Part shown: positions 51,567 to 60,182 of the stretch, one piece after another
How the letters are laid out: every line of letters starts with the position of its first letter
Position numbering within the stretch: the first letter of the stretch is position 1
From: Desertivirga xinjiangensis
GTDB lineage: Bacteria; Bacteroidota; Bacteroidia; Sphingobacteriales; Sphingobacteriaceae
DNA length: 64,000 nt
Reading direction: 5' to 3'
Assembly (NCBI RefSeq): GCF_024436435.1
Contig: NZ_JAFMZP010000001.1
Location: 930,001 to 994,000, forward strand
Translations under genes and position numbers: made by a program
The notes under the pieces: generated by a model
What the model saw: only the letters and a program-made list of their open reading frames with translations
The model's database searches: none
Told to the model about the DNA's origin: nothing

Positions 51567-53558
51567 ATGAGATATAAATTCCTGATACTTTTTTTCTCCC
51601 TCACTTCTTTTTGTTCTTATGCCAAGAAGAACTACAGCATCAGTTCGCCCGATGGACGATTAACAGTAGCCGTAGTTGTTGATAAGCAGATCACTTACAG
51701 TCTGTCGCATCAAAAAGATATCGTTTTGAAACCTTCTCCTCTTTATGTGGACCTGGTGGAAGGTGATGATTTCGGCATTAATTCAAGCGTTAAAAGAACA
51801 AGAACCAGCCAGGTCAATCAGAACATTACATCTCCCTTCTATAAAAGAAATACTATAAATGACAATTATAAAGAACTCATTTTGGAGTTCAACCAAGGCT
51901 TTAACCTCGTTTTTCGTGTATACAATGAGGGAATGGCCTACCGTTTCGTATCGACAGGAAGTAGTGATTTCCTGGTAAAAAACGAAGAAGCTTCATTTAA
52001 TTTCGCAAAGGATCACAAGGCTTATGTACCCTATGTAAAGAGTAAAGCCACAACTATTGAAGGGCAATATTTTAATTCTTTTGAGAATACGTATACGTAT
52101 TCGCCACTGAGCTTGCTTAGTAAAGATAAACTGTCTTTCAGTCCCGTTGTAGTGGAGCTTGATGGCGGGAAGAAAGTCTGCATAGCTGAATCCGACCTGG
52201 AAAATTACCCGGGTATGTACCTCATCAACAAAGATGGTTCAACTTCCCTCAGATCGCAGTTTGCTCCTTATCCGGCTTCCACCGAACAGGGGGGACATAA
52301 CCAGCTTCAGCAGCTAGTTACCGCCCGTGAAGCGTATATCGCAAAAGGTAAAGCTGGAATGAGCTTTCCATGGCGCATAGTTATTGTAACTACAGATGAC
52401 AAGCAATTGGCTGATAACGATATGGTTTATAAACTGGCTGCTCCTGCGCGCTTTAAAGATATATCCTGGATAAAACCAGGTAAAGTTGCCTGGGAGTGGT
52501 GGAATCACTGGGGCCTGTCGGGTGTCGACTTTATTGCCGGGGTTAACAACGAAACCTATATGGCTTACATCGATTTTGCTTCAAAAAACGGGATCGAGTA
52601 TGTGATCCTGGATGAGGGATGGGCAGTGAACTTAAAGGCCAGCCTCTTTGAGGTAGTGCCCGAAATTGATCTTAAAAAGCTGATTGATTATGGGAGAACG
52701 AAAAATGTAGGCATCATCCTTTGGGCAGGTTACTATGCGTTTGATCGTGACATGGAGAAAGTGTGCAGGCACTATTCTGAAATGGGAGTCAAAGGTTTCA
52801 AGATCGATTTTATGGACCGGGATGATCAGCAGATGGTTGATTTTCACTATCGTGCCGCTGAAACCGCAGCGAAGTACAAATTAATGGTCGACTTTCATGG
52901 AACCTACAAGCCTACGGGCATGAACCGCACCTATCCTAACGTAATCAATTACGAAGCGGTAAATGGTATGGAGCAAATGAAATGGACGGGACCGGAAATG
53001 GATCTTGTGACTTACGATGTTACTATGCCATTTATCCGGATGGTTGCTGGTCCGGTTGACTATACCCAGGGCGCGATGAGGAACGCGACAAAAAGAACTC
53101 ATCGAGGTATAAACGACGAACCGATGAGCCAGGGTACCCGCTGCCGCCAGCTGGCTGAATATATCGTGTTTGAGTCGCCTCTGAATATGCTCTGCGACAA
53201 TCCAGTGAATTACACGAAGGAACAGGAGTGTACAGATTTTATCGCCCAGGTGCCAACAGTTTGGGATAATACTATGGCGCTCGACGGTCAAATAGGCAAA
53301 TACGTGGTTACTGCCAGACGAAAGGGGGATGTCTGGTATGTGGGAGGTCTCACTAACTGGGATGAACGTACCCTGGAGCTGAATTTGTCTTTCCTCGGAG
53401 ATGGCAATTATGAGGTTGAGATGTTCAAAGATGGCGTTAATGCAAACCGCATAGCTTCAGATTATAAGAAAGTAAAGACGGTTATTCCAGCTAATAAAAA
53501 GCTGAGTTTATCTATGGCAAAAGGTGGTGGTTTTGCCATGAAGATCTATAAGAAATAA
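51567..53558 (+). CDS. GH97 family glycoside hydrolase
   Basis: A 663-residue exported enzyme (signal peptide to about residue 19). The N-terminal GH97 beta domain (ISSPDGRLTVAVVVD, GMAYRFV) is followed by the barrel with WEWWNHWGLSG, YVILDEGW and GFKIDFMDRDDQQMVDFH. The Asp in KIDFMDRDDQ corresponds to the nucleophile of the retaining alpha-galactosidase branch, so alpha-galactosidase activity is more likely than the inverting alpha-glucosidase (SusB) type. The C-terminal beta domain is present. It lies between GH36-like and GH2 genes with gaps of four and three bases. Confidence 0.87.
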   Translation: MRYKFLILFFSLTSFCSYAKKNYSISSPDGRLTVAVVVDKQITYSLSHQKDIVLKPSPLYVDLVEGDDFGINSSVKRTRTSQVNQNITSPFYKRNTINDNYKELILEFNQGFNLVFRVYNEGMAYRFVSTGSSDFLVKNEEASFNFAKDHKAYVPYVKSKATTIEGQYFNSFENTYTYSPLSLLSKDKLSFSPVVVELDGGKKVCIAESDLENYPGMYLINKDGSTSLRSQFAPYPASTEQGGHNQLQQLVTAREAYIAKGKAGMSFPWRIVIVTTDDKQLADNDMVYKLAAPARFKDISWIKPGKVAWEWWNHWGLSGVDFIAGVNNETYMAYIDFASKNGIEYVILDEGWAVNLKASLFEVVPEIDLKKLIDYGRTKNVGIILWAGYYAFDRDMEKVCRHYSEMGVKGFKIDFMDRDDQQMVDFHYRAAETAAKYKLMVDFHGTYKPTGMNRTYPNVINYEAVNGMEQMKWTGPEMDLVTYDVTMPFIRMVAGPVDYTQGAMRNATKRTHRGINDEPMSQGTRCRQLAEYIVFESPLNMLCDNPVNYTKEQECTDFIAQVPTVWDNTMALDGQIGKYVVTARRKGDVWYVGGLTNWDERTLELNLSFLGDGNYEVEMFKDGVNANRIASDYKKVKTVIPANKKLSLSMAKGGGFAMKIYKK

Positions 53559-53561
53559 TAT

Positions 53562-55349
53562 ATGAGATACAATAATATAAGATATAGTGTAGTAATTCTC
53601 TTTTGCCTGCTGTTTTCAGACGGTTTTGCTCAAGAGCTGATTGCTAATGTTTATGGACGTAACGTTCAGTCTTTGAATGGTAAATGGGACGCTATCATAG
53701 ATCAGTATGATCAGGGACGTAAAAACAAGATCTATCTTAACAAGAAACCCGAAGGCAAAACTGACTTTTACGAGTATTCTTTTGATCATGGACTTCGTTT
53801 GAATGTGCCTTCGGATTGGAACAGCCAGTCGCCGGAACTCCATCGTTATGAAGGAACGGTATGGTATGCACGTCGTTTCGACGCAAAAAAGGAAGCTGGG
53901 AAGCGTTTGTTCCTGTATTTTGGAGCAGTAAGCTACCGTAGTCGTGTTTATCTGAACGGAAAGGAGATCGGCAAGCATGAAGGTGGTTTTACTCCTTTCC
54001 AGATAGAGATCACGGACCAGGTTCAGAATACTAACAATTTCCTGGCTGTTGAAGTGAACAATACCCGTACCGTAGATGCGATCCCGGCAATGGCGTTCGA
54101 TTGGTGGAATTACGGAGGTATTACCCGCGATGTTTTTTTGGTAAGTACTCCGAAAGTTTTCATCGAGGATTATTTTGTTCAACTGGATAAACGGAAGGCA
54201 GATAAGATCGATGCACGCATAAAACTTTCCGAAAATGCTGCCAACGTTAACATCCGTATTCAGATCCCGGAATTGAATGTAGATCAAGATTTAACTACTG
54301 ACAATAAGGGTTTTGCTAAAGTATCCTTTAACGTTAAGAAACTGCAGCGCTGGTCGCCTGATTCTCCAAAGTTGTATAAGGTTATCATTTCTTCTAAAGA
54401 TGATAAAGTAGAGGAAATGATCGGCTTTCGTAACCTGTATACAAAAGGAGAGGATATTTACCTTAACGATAAGCCTGTGTTTTTAAAGGCAATTAGTTTC
54501 CATGAAGAAATCCCACAACGCAAAGGTCGCGCATTTTCAGAGGCGGACGCCGTGATGCTTCTTTCGGAAGCTAAAGCGTTGGGATGTAATATGATCCGCC
54601 TTGCGCATTATCCGCAGAACGAATATACGGTACGCTTAGCCGAAAAAATGGGATTCATGCTTTGGGAAGAGATCCCCATCTGGCAGGGCATCGACTTTGA
54701 GAACGAAGCGACTAAACAAAAGGCAGGTAATATGATCAGAGAGATGGTGATGCGTGATAAGAATCGTTGTGCACTTTCCTTCTGGGGGGTAGCTAATGAA
54801 ACCCAGCCTTCCGAACCGAGAAATAATTTTCTTAAGTATCTGATTGAGACTTGCAAGGCTGTTGACACCACCCGCTTGATGACAGCTGCTTTTGATCTGG
54901 TACGATTTAACAAGGAAAAGCAATTGTTTGTGATGGACGATCCTTTTATCCAGGAGCTGGATGTGGTGGCCATCAATAAATATATGGGCTGGTACCACCA
55001 GTGGCCGCTGGCTCCGGAGAAGGCAAAGTGGGAGGTTGCTAAGGGGAAACCTTTGATCATCTCTGAATTTGGCGGAGAGGCCCTGTATGGTCAATTGGGG
55101 AATGAGGATGTAGTTAGTTCCTGGAGCGAAGATTACCAGGCTACGCTTTACCGCGATAACTTAAAGATGTTTAGGAACATTCCTAACCTGCGTGGTACAG
55201 CTCCATGGATCTTATTTGATTTCAGATCGCCGTTCAGGTTTCACCCGACTAACCAGGATGGCTGGAACAGGAAAGGATTGATATCCGACCAGGGCTTTAA
55301 AAAGAAAGCCTGGTATCTGATGAGGGATTATTATAAGAACATAAAATAG
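53562..55349 (+). CDS. GH2 family beta-glycosidase
   Basis: A 595-residue exported protein (signal to FAQ, residue 24). GH2 layout: sugar-binding jelly roll (about 35-200, VWYARRFDAKKEAG and MAFDWWNYGGITRDV), immunoglobulin-like middle domain, TIM barrel from about 305. The acid/base Glu is in SFWGVANETQ and the nucleophile Glu in IISEFGGEAL. Short for a GH2 enzyme, so closest to beta-glucuronidase or beta-galactosidase types. It acts in the periplasm on oligosaccharides of unknown source. Confidence 0.88.
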   Translation: MRYNNIRYSVVILFCLLFSDGFAQELIANVYGRNVQSLNGKWDAIIDQYDQGRKNKIYLNKKPEGKTDFYEYSFDHGLRLNVPSDWNSQSPELHRYEGTVWYARRFDAKKEAGKRLFLYFGAVSYRSRVYLNGKEIGKHEGGFTPFQIEITDQVQNTNNFLAVEVNNTRTVDAIPAMAFDWWNYGGITRDVFLVSTPKVFIEDYFVQLDKRKADKIDARIKLSENAANVNIRIQIPELNVDQDLTTDNKGFAKVSFNVKKLQRWSPDSPKLYKVIISSKDDKVEEMIGFRNLYTKGEDIYLNDKPVFLKAISFHEEIPQRKGRAFSEADAVMLLSEAKALGCNMIRLAHYPQNEYTVRLAEKMGFMLWEEIPIWQGIDFENEATKQKAGNMIREMVMRDKNRCALSFWGVANETQPSEPRNNFLKYLIETCKAVDTTRLMTAAFDLVRFNKEKQLFVMDDPFIQELDVVAINKYMGWYHQWPLAPEKAKWEVAKGKPLIISEFGGEALYGQLGNEDVVSSWSEDYQATLYRDNLKMFRNIPNLRGTAPWILFDFRSPFRFHPTNQDGWNRKGLISDQGFKKKAWYLMRDYYKNIK

Positions 55350-55361
55350 TAGAGCTTGAGT

Positions 55362-56540
55362 ATGAATAAGTTATTTCTGTTGGTTTTTGCTGTTGTAGTT
55401 ACCTGTAAAACATCTTCAGGGCAACCCTTGAAGAACATTGTTGAGGATGCGCTGAAGTTTTCTGAACAGCAGTCTTTGCTGATGGCAAAAAAGTATGCCT
55501 CACAGGAAGGTCGCTTGCCGCGTACCTTCGATAAAGGCAAGGACGTTTCATCCGATTCACGCTGGTGGTGCAGTGGCTTTTTCCCTGGATCATTATGGTA
55601 TATCTATGAAAATACAAAAAATCCGGAGGTTTTAAGTTATGCCAAACTGTATACCGACCGCGTAGAACGCGAAAAATATACGGTGGATAATCATGATGTA
55701 GGTTTTATGCTGTATTGCAGTTTCGGTAACGGGCTGCGCCTTACCGGCGAAAAGCGCTACGAAGAAGTGTTGCTAACGGGAGCCCGGTCTCTGGCGACCC
55801 GCTATCGTCCGAAAGTTGGGCTGATCCGCTCCTGGGATCACAATACGGAAGAATGGCAGTATCCTGTCATAATCGACAACCTCATGAATCTGGAACTGTT
55901 GCTTTGGGCTGCAGAATATTCCGGAGATGCTAAGTTGAAGGAAATTGCGGTATCACACGCTGATAAAACTATTCAAAATCATTTTCGGCCTGATTATTCC
56001 TCTTATCATGTGGTATCCTATGATACCCTTTCAGGAAAACCGCATTTAAAACAAACCCACCAGGGTTATTCTGATGAATCCGCCTGGGCCCGGGGACAGG
56101 GCTGGGGGCTGTATGGTTATACTTACCTGTACAGGGAAACAAAGGATAAACGCTATCTGGAGCAAGCCAAAAATATTGCCAACTTCATTATAAATCACTC
56201 TGAAATGCCGAAGGATTTTATCCCTTACTGGGATTTTAATGTGCCGAAAACAGCGGAGACGCCAAGGGATGCATCTGCTGCCAGCTTAATTGCTTCGGCT
56301 TTAATTGAGCTAAGCGATTATGTGGATAAGGGCTTGTCTAAAAAATATATGAAAGTGGCCGAAACGCAGGTTCGTACGCTGGCATCGGCTGCCTATACGG
56401 CTTCCCTGGGGGAGAATGGTGCTTTTATATTAAAGCACAGTACCGGAGCTTTTCCAATGAAATCAGAGGTAGATGTACCGCTTAGTTATGCAGATTATTA
56501 TTATTTGGAAGCGCTAACACGGTTAAAGAGGAAGTTGTAG
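55362..56540 (+). CDS. GH88 family unsaturated glucuronyl hydrolase
   Basis: About 392 residues from ATG 55362 (MNKLFLLVFAVVV signal); a TTG six bases earlier is less likely. The alpha/alpha-barrel family is recognised by WWCSGFFPGSLWYIYE, the catalytic NHDVGFMLYCSFGNG and VIIDNLMNLELLLWA with the two key Asp, and SAWARGQGWGLYGY. GH88 removes the unsaturated uronic acid left by polysaccharide lyases, so the target polymer probably contains uronic acid. A lyase has not been recognised for certain in the window; the beta-helix protein at 62398 is a candidate. Confidence 0.9.
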   Translation: MNKLFLLVFAVVVTCKTSSGQPLKNIVEDALKFSEQQSLLMAKKYASQEGRLPRTFDKGKDVSSDSRWWCSGFFPGSLWYIYENTKNPEVLSYAKLYTDRVEREKYTVDNHDVGFMLYCSFGNGLRLTGEKRYEEVLLTGARSLATRYRPKVGLIRSWDHNTEEWQYPVIIDNLMNLELLLWAAEYSGDAKLKEIAVSHADKTIQNHFRPDYSSYHVVSYDTLSGKPHLKQTHQGYSDESAWARGQGWGLYGYTYLYRETKDKRYLEQAKNIANFIINHSEMPKDFIPYWDFNVPKTAETPRDASAASLIASALIELSDYVDKGLSKKYMKVAETQVRTLASAAYTASLGENGAFILKHSTGAFPMKSEVDVPLSYADYYYLEALTRLKRKL

Positions 56541-56654
56541 AGTATTTAATATTTGATCATTAAATAAAAATGGAACAATCTAAAAACGCCATTTACTGAT
56601 AATACTATGCCCACACACAAAGAAAAATTATTAAAAAACTTGCCAGGAAAGAAG

Positions 56655-59384
56655 ATGAAATTCACGAGACGATGCCTGAAATTCGCATTGACCATTTTGT
56701 TATTGCTGCCGCTGCTAAAAGCGACGTCGCAGACACAGGAGATAGATCTGTCGGGAAAATGGGGTTTCCAGACTGACGTTATGGATTTTAGACGGGGATC
56801 ATTGTCGCCGCGTTATAACCATAAACTGCAAGACTCGATAATACTTCCTGGCATTACAGACGACTTTAAGATCGGTTACAAAAACCCCTATAAGTACATC
56901 GACCGGCTAACACGTAAATACGAGTACATGGCACCGGCCTGGTATCAGCGTGATATCGAGATCCCGAAAGAATGGAAAGGTAAACGTATTTTCATGTATT
57001 TTGAACGTACACACTGGTTAAGCTCCATTTTTGTCGACACAAAAGAAGTGAGCAAGGTAGATTATATAAGTGTTCCGCATAACCACGACTTAACGGCATT
57101 CGTTACCCCAGGAACAAAGCATCGCATTACCGTTGGCATAGATAACCGCTATCAGTATAATACGCATAAGTGGAATCATGCGCATACAGAGTTCACCCAG
57201 ATAAACTGGAATGGTATCCTGGGAGAGATCAAATTAGTCGCCATTGATCCTGTATATGTGGATGACCTCCAGGTCTATCCAAATATAGCTGACAAGTCCA
57301 TAAAAGTGAAGATGCAGGTCCGCAATTACACGAAAAAGAACATTACTGGTAATGCCAGCTTCACCGTGAACGGGAAAAAATATAACATGGTTAAAAAGAT
57401 TCCGGTTAGCGTGAACGACTCTCTTGTTACCATTGAAGAGGTGATTCAGTTGGGCAGAGACATTAAGCTATGGGACGAATTCAATCCAAATGTTTACAAT
57501 ATCACTTGTCAGCTGAAGACGAGTTCTGAAAAGGGCTCATACACGCATGAGAAATCTGCTACCTTCGGCATGCGAGAAGTTAAGCAGGGTAAAAACCATG
57601 TGCTCATAAATAATCGTCCGGTACATCTTCGTGGAACTGTAGAAAACGCTGTGTTCCCTAAAACCGGCTATGCTCCGGTTGACGATGCTGAATGGGAGAG
57701 AATTATGCTTATCCTGAAAAAATATGGAATGAATCATTTACGGTTCCATTCCTGGTGTCCGCCAAAGGCAGCATTCCGGATGGCCGACAAACACGGGATT
57801 TATTTCGAGGTGGAAATGCCTATGTGGGGCAAGGATGCTGAAGTTGATGAGGATCGCTACAACTTCTTCCGCCGTGAAATGCGGGGCATACTAAAAGAAT
57901 ACGGAAATCACCCTTCTTTCGTATTGTATTGCAATGGTAATGAAATAACAGGAAACTTCGATTTTATCGAAGAGCTGACTTCGAATGCCAGAGACCTGGA
58001 TAACAGGCATCTTTTTAGTGGTTCTACAGCACGGACACGTGTAAAATCTGATCAATATTACGTTTCTCAGCAAACGAACAAAGGACCGGTAAAGGTGTAT
58101 GAAGGTTTGCCTCATACCAAATGGGACAGGAGTACGGAATCGGATGTAGATGTACCTGTCATTTCACACGAATCTGGTCAACGTTGCATTTACCCTAACT
58201 TTGAAGAAATAAAGAAATATGCCAACAGCCCGGTAGAGGCACGTAACTTCGAAGTGTTTCGTGATATGCTAAAAGAGAACGGGATGCTGGATCAGGCTCC
58301 CGACTTTTTCAAAGCATCCGGTGCACTTACCGTTCTGGAGTACAAAGCCGTAATCGAAGCCTTGCTTCGCTCATCCAAATCGGCCGGATTTCAGTTGCTT
58401 TCTTTAAACGATTTCCCCGGACAGGGATATGCTCCGGTAGGTCTGCTGGATCCCTTCTGGGATTCAAAAGGTTTAGTAACACCAGAGAAATTCAGGGAAT
58501 CCTGCGCTCCTACCGTCGCCCTGCTTCGTTATGCTAAAAGCTCTTATTTTAATGATGAAACTTTTGCCGGTGATGCGGAGGTTTACAATTTCGGACCCAA
58601 GGCCATTGAAAATGCTAAAATAAAATGGTGGGTAACTAACGAGGCGGGCAAAACATTACAGAACGGTAATTTAAGGAAACGGAGTATCGGAAGAGATGAT
58701 GTATTCCCGGTAGGTAACTTTTCCTTTAACCTGAAGGGAGTTACTTCGGCCCAAAAACTGACCGTTCATCTTTCTGTAAATGAAGCTATAAAAAATAGCT
58801 GGGACATCTGGGTTTACCCCAGAAATGAAAACCTGATGAAATCAACTGCGGAGGTTCTCTATACTTCCATGTACGACGACAAGGCAAAGCAGCAGCTTGC
58901 ACAAGGTAAAACGGTTGTTCTTTGTCCGCAGCCGGAAAACGTGAAAGGTCGCACTTCAACCTTTCATAATCACTTCTGGAACCCGATCATGTTTGCGTGG
59001 AAGCCAATGACGATTGGGGCACTGATCAAGAATGATCATCCTGTTTTCGATCAGTTTATTACATCCTATCATACCGACTGGCAATGGTGGGATATTCTGA
59101 ACAATGCCAGGGTTATCGAAATGCAGAACGCGCCGAAGGATCTGAGACCATTCATTCAGATCATCGACAGCTATGATAATAATGAAAAGTTGGGAATTGG
59201 CTTTGAGGCAAAAGTTGGACAGGGGAAATTACTGGTATTGGCTGTAGACACTCAAAAGGACATGGCGAATCGTCCGGCAACCCGGCAATTACTGGTGAGT
59301 GTAGATAACTATGTCAAAAGCGGCAAGTTCAATCCAAAGGTAGCTGTTGAGGAGCCATTTATCCAGTCTTTCCTGATGAAGTAA
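56655..59384 (+). CDS. Large GH2-type glycoside hydrolase
   Basis: About 909 residues from ATG 56655 (MKFTRRCLKFALTILLLLP signal), or 925 from ATG 56607. N-terminal sugar-binding domain (AWYQRDIEIPKEWKGKRIFMYF), Ig-like domain, TIM barrel with LYCNGNEITG (acid/base Glu) and VISHESGQ (nucleophile Glu), and a long C-terminal beta region. It is longer and more divergent than the GH2 at 53562. Such proteins occur in loci for pectin, ulvan or rhamnogalacturonan; the exact sugar cannot be told. Confidence 0.8.
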   Translation: MKFTRRCLKFALTILLLLPLLKATSQTQEIDLSGKWGFQTDVMDFRRGSLSPRYNHKLQDSIILPGITDDFKIGYKNPYKYIDRLTRKYEYMAPAWYQRDIEIPKEWKGKRIFMYFERTHWLSSIFVDTKEVSKVDYISVPHNHDLTAFVTPGTKHRITVGIDNRYQYNTHKWNHAHTEFTQINWNGILGEIKLVAIDPVYVDDLQVYPNIADKSIKVKMQVRNYTKKNITGNASFTVNGKKYNMVKKIPVSVNDSLVTIEEVIQLGRDIKLWDEFNPNVYNITCQLKTSSEKGSYTHEKSATFGMREVKQGKNHVLINNRPVHLRGTVENAVFPKTGYAPVDDAEWERIMLILKKYGMNHLRFHSWCPPKAAFRMADKHGIYFEVEMPMWGKDAEVDEDRYNFFRREMRGILKEYGNHPSFVLYCNGNEITGNFDFIEELTSNARDLDNRHLFSGSTARTRVKSDQYYVSQQTNKGPVKVYEGLPHTKWDRSTESDVDVPVISHESGQRCIYPNFEEIKKYANSPVEARNFEVFRDMLKENGMLDQAPDFFKASGALTVLEYKAVIEALLRSSKSAGFQLLSLNDFPGQGYAPVGLLDPFWDSKGLVTPEKFRESCAPTVALLRYAKSSYFNDETFAGDAEVYNFGPKAIENAKIKWWVTNEAGKTLQNGNLRKRSIGRDDVFPVGNFSFNLKGVTSAQKLTVHLSVNEAIKNSWDIWVYPRNENLMKSTAEVLYTSMYDDKAKQQLAQGKTVVLCPQPENVKGRTSTFHNHFWNPIMFAWKPMTIGALIKNDHPVFDQFITSYHTDWQWWDILNNARVIEMQNAPKDLRPFIQIIDSYDNNEKLGIGFEAKVGQGKLLVLAVDTQKDMANRPATRQLLVSVDNYVKSGKFNPKVAVEEPFIQSFLMK

Positions 59385-59388
59385 TGTT

Positions 59389-60159
59389 ATGAGAAGAAGA
59401 ATTTTTCTAATGACCGGCTTGGTTTTTAGTTGCATTTTTATTTATGCACAACAGATAAAAATGTCTGCGACGGCTGGCTTAGACCAGATTTATGGAAGTA
59501 CGGTTATATCCGAGAATCTACTGCCGTTTAATGAGATAGATGTAGAGTTTGGGTATGTTTTATATGAGGCCCAAATAAGCGTCGAATCTGAAGACGCCGT
59601 ATTAGAACTTGAAAATGTGCGGGATTTCGCTGCAGTATATGTTGATACTATTGTGCAGGGATCAATAACCAACGATGAACGGAAGATCACTCTGAATACA
59701 GCTCAGGGCAAACACTTGTTGCGGATATACGTCGAAAATATTGGCCGCATAACCTACGGACCTGAAATTTTAGATAACTCAAAAGGTTTGTTTGGCCGGG
59801 TCACCGTTGATGGGGAAGAGGTTGTTGGCTGGAAGATCACTCCGCTAAAGGTCAGAGATCTGCAAATTGAGGATCTGAAGTTTCACTCTAAAAAGTCGAA
59901 TGCGCTTCCCGGCTTTCACAAAGGTTTCTTCAACGTGAGTGATGTTAAAGATACCTATCTTAATATGGCAGGCTGGGGAATGGGAGAAGTATGGATTAAC
60001 GGACAATATATTGGCTCATACTGGGAAAAAGAAAAGCTGCAATCTATTCAGGTGGTAGCAGATATCCTTAGAAAAGATAAAAACGAGATCGTCATTTTTG
60101 AATTGAAAAACAACTCTCAGAATACGGTTGGGTTTGCAGATGAACCGGTATTTAATTAA
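59389..60159 (+). CDS. GH35-like C-terminal domains without the catalytic barrel
   Basis: A 256-residue exported protein (signal MRRRIFLMTGLVFSCIFIYAQ). The second half has the GH35 beta-galactosidase jelly-roll pattern: YLNMAGWGMGEVWINGQYIGSYW and LRKDKNEIVIFEL. The first half is a related beta domain. The N-terminal TIM barrel with the two catalytic Glu is missing. The gene stands in its own operon position with gaps of four and 23 bases and its own signal peptide, so it looks like a stand-alone sugar-binding protein and not a recent truncation. Confidence 0.72.
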   Translation: MRRRIFLMTGLVFSCIFIYAQQIKMSATAGLDQIYGSTVISENLLPFNEIDVEFGYVLYEAQISVESEDAVLELENVRDFAAVYVDTIVQGSITNDERKITLNTAQGKHLLRIYVENIGRITYGPEILDNSKGLFGRVTVDGEEVVGWKITPLKVRDLQIEDLKFHSKKSNALPGFHKGFFNVSDVKDTYLNMAGWGMGEVWINGQYIGSYWEKEKLQSIQVVADILRKDKNEIVIFELKNNSQNTVGFADEPVFN

Positions 60160-60182
60160 ATAAATAGCTTTAATAAAAGACA

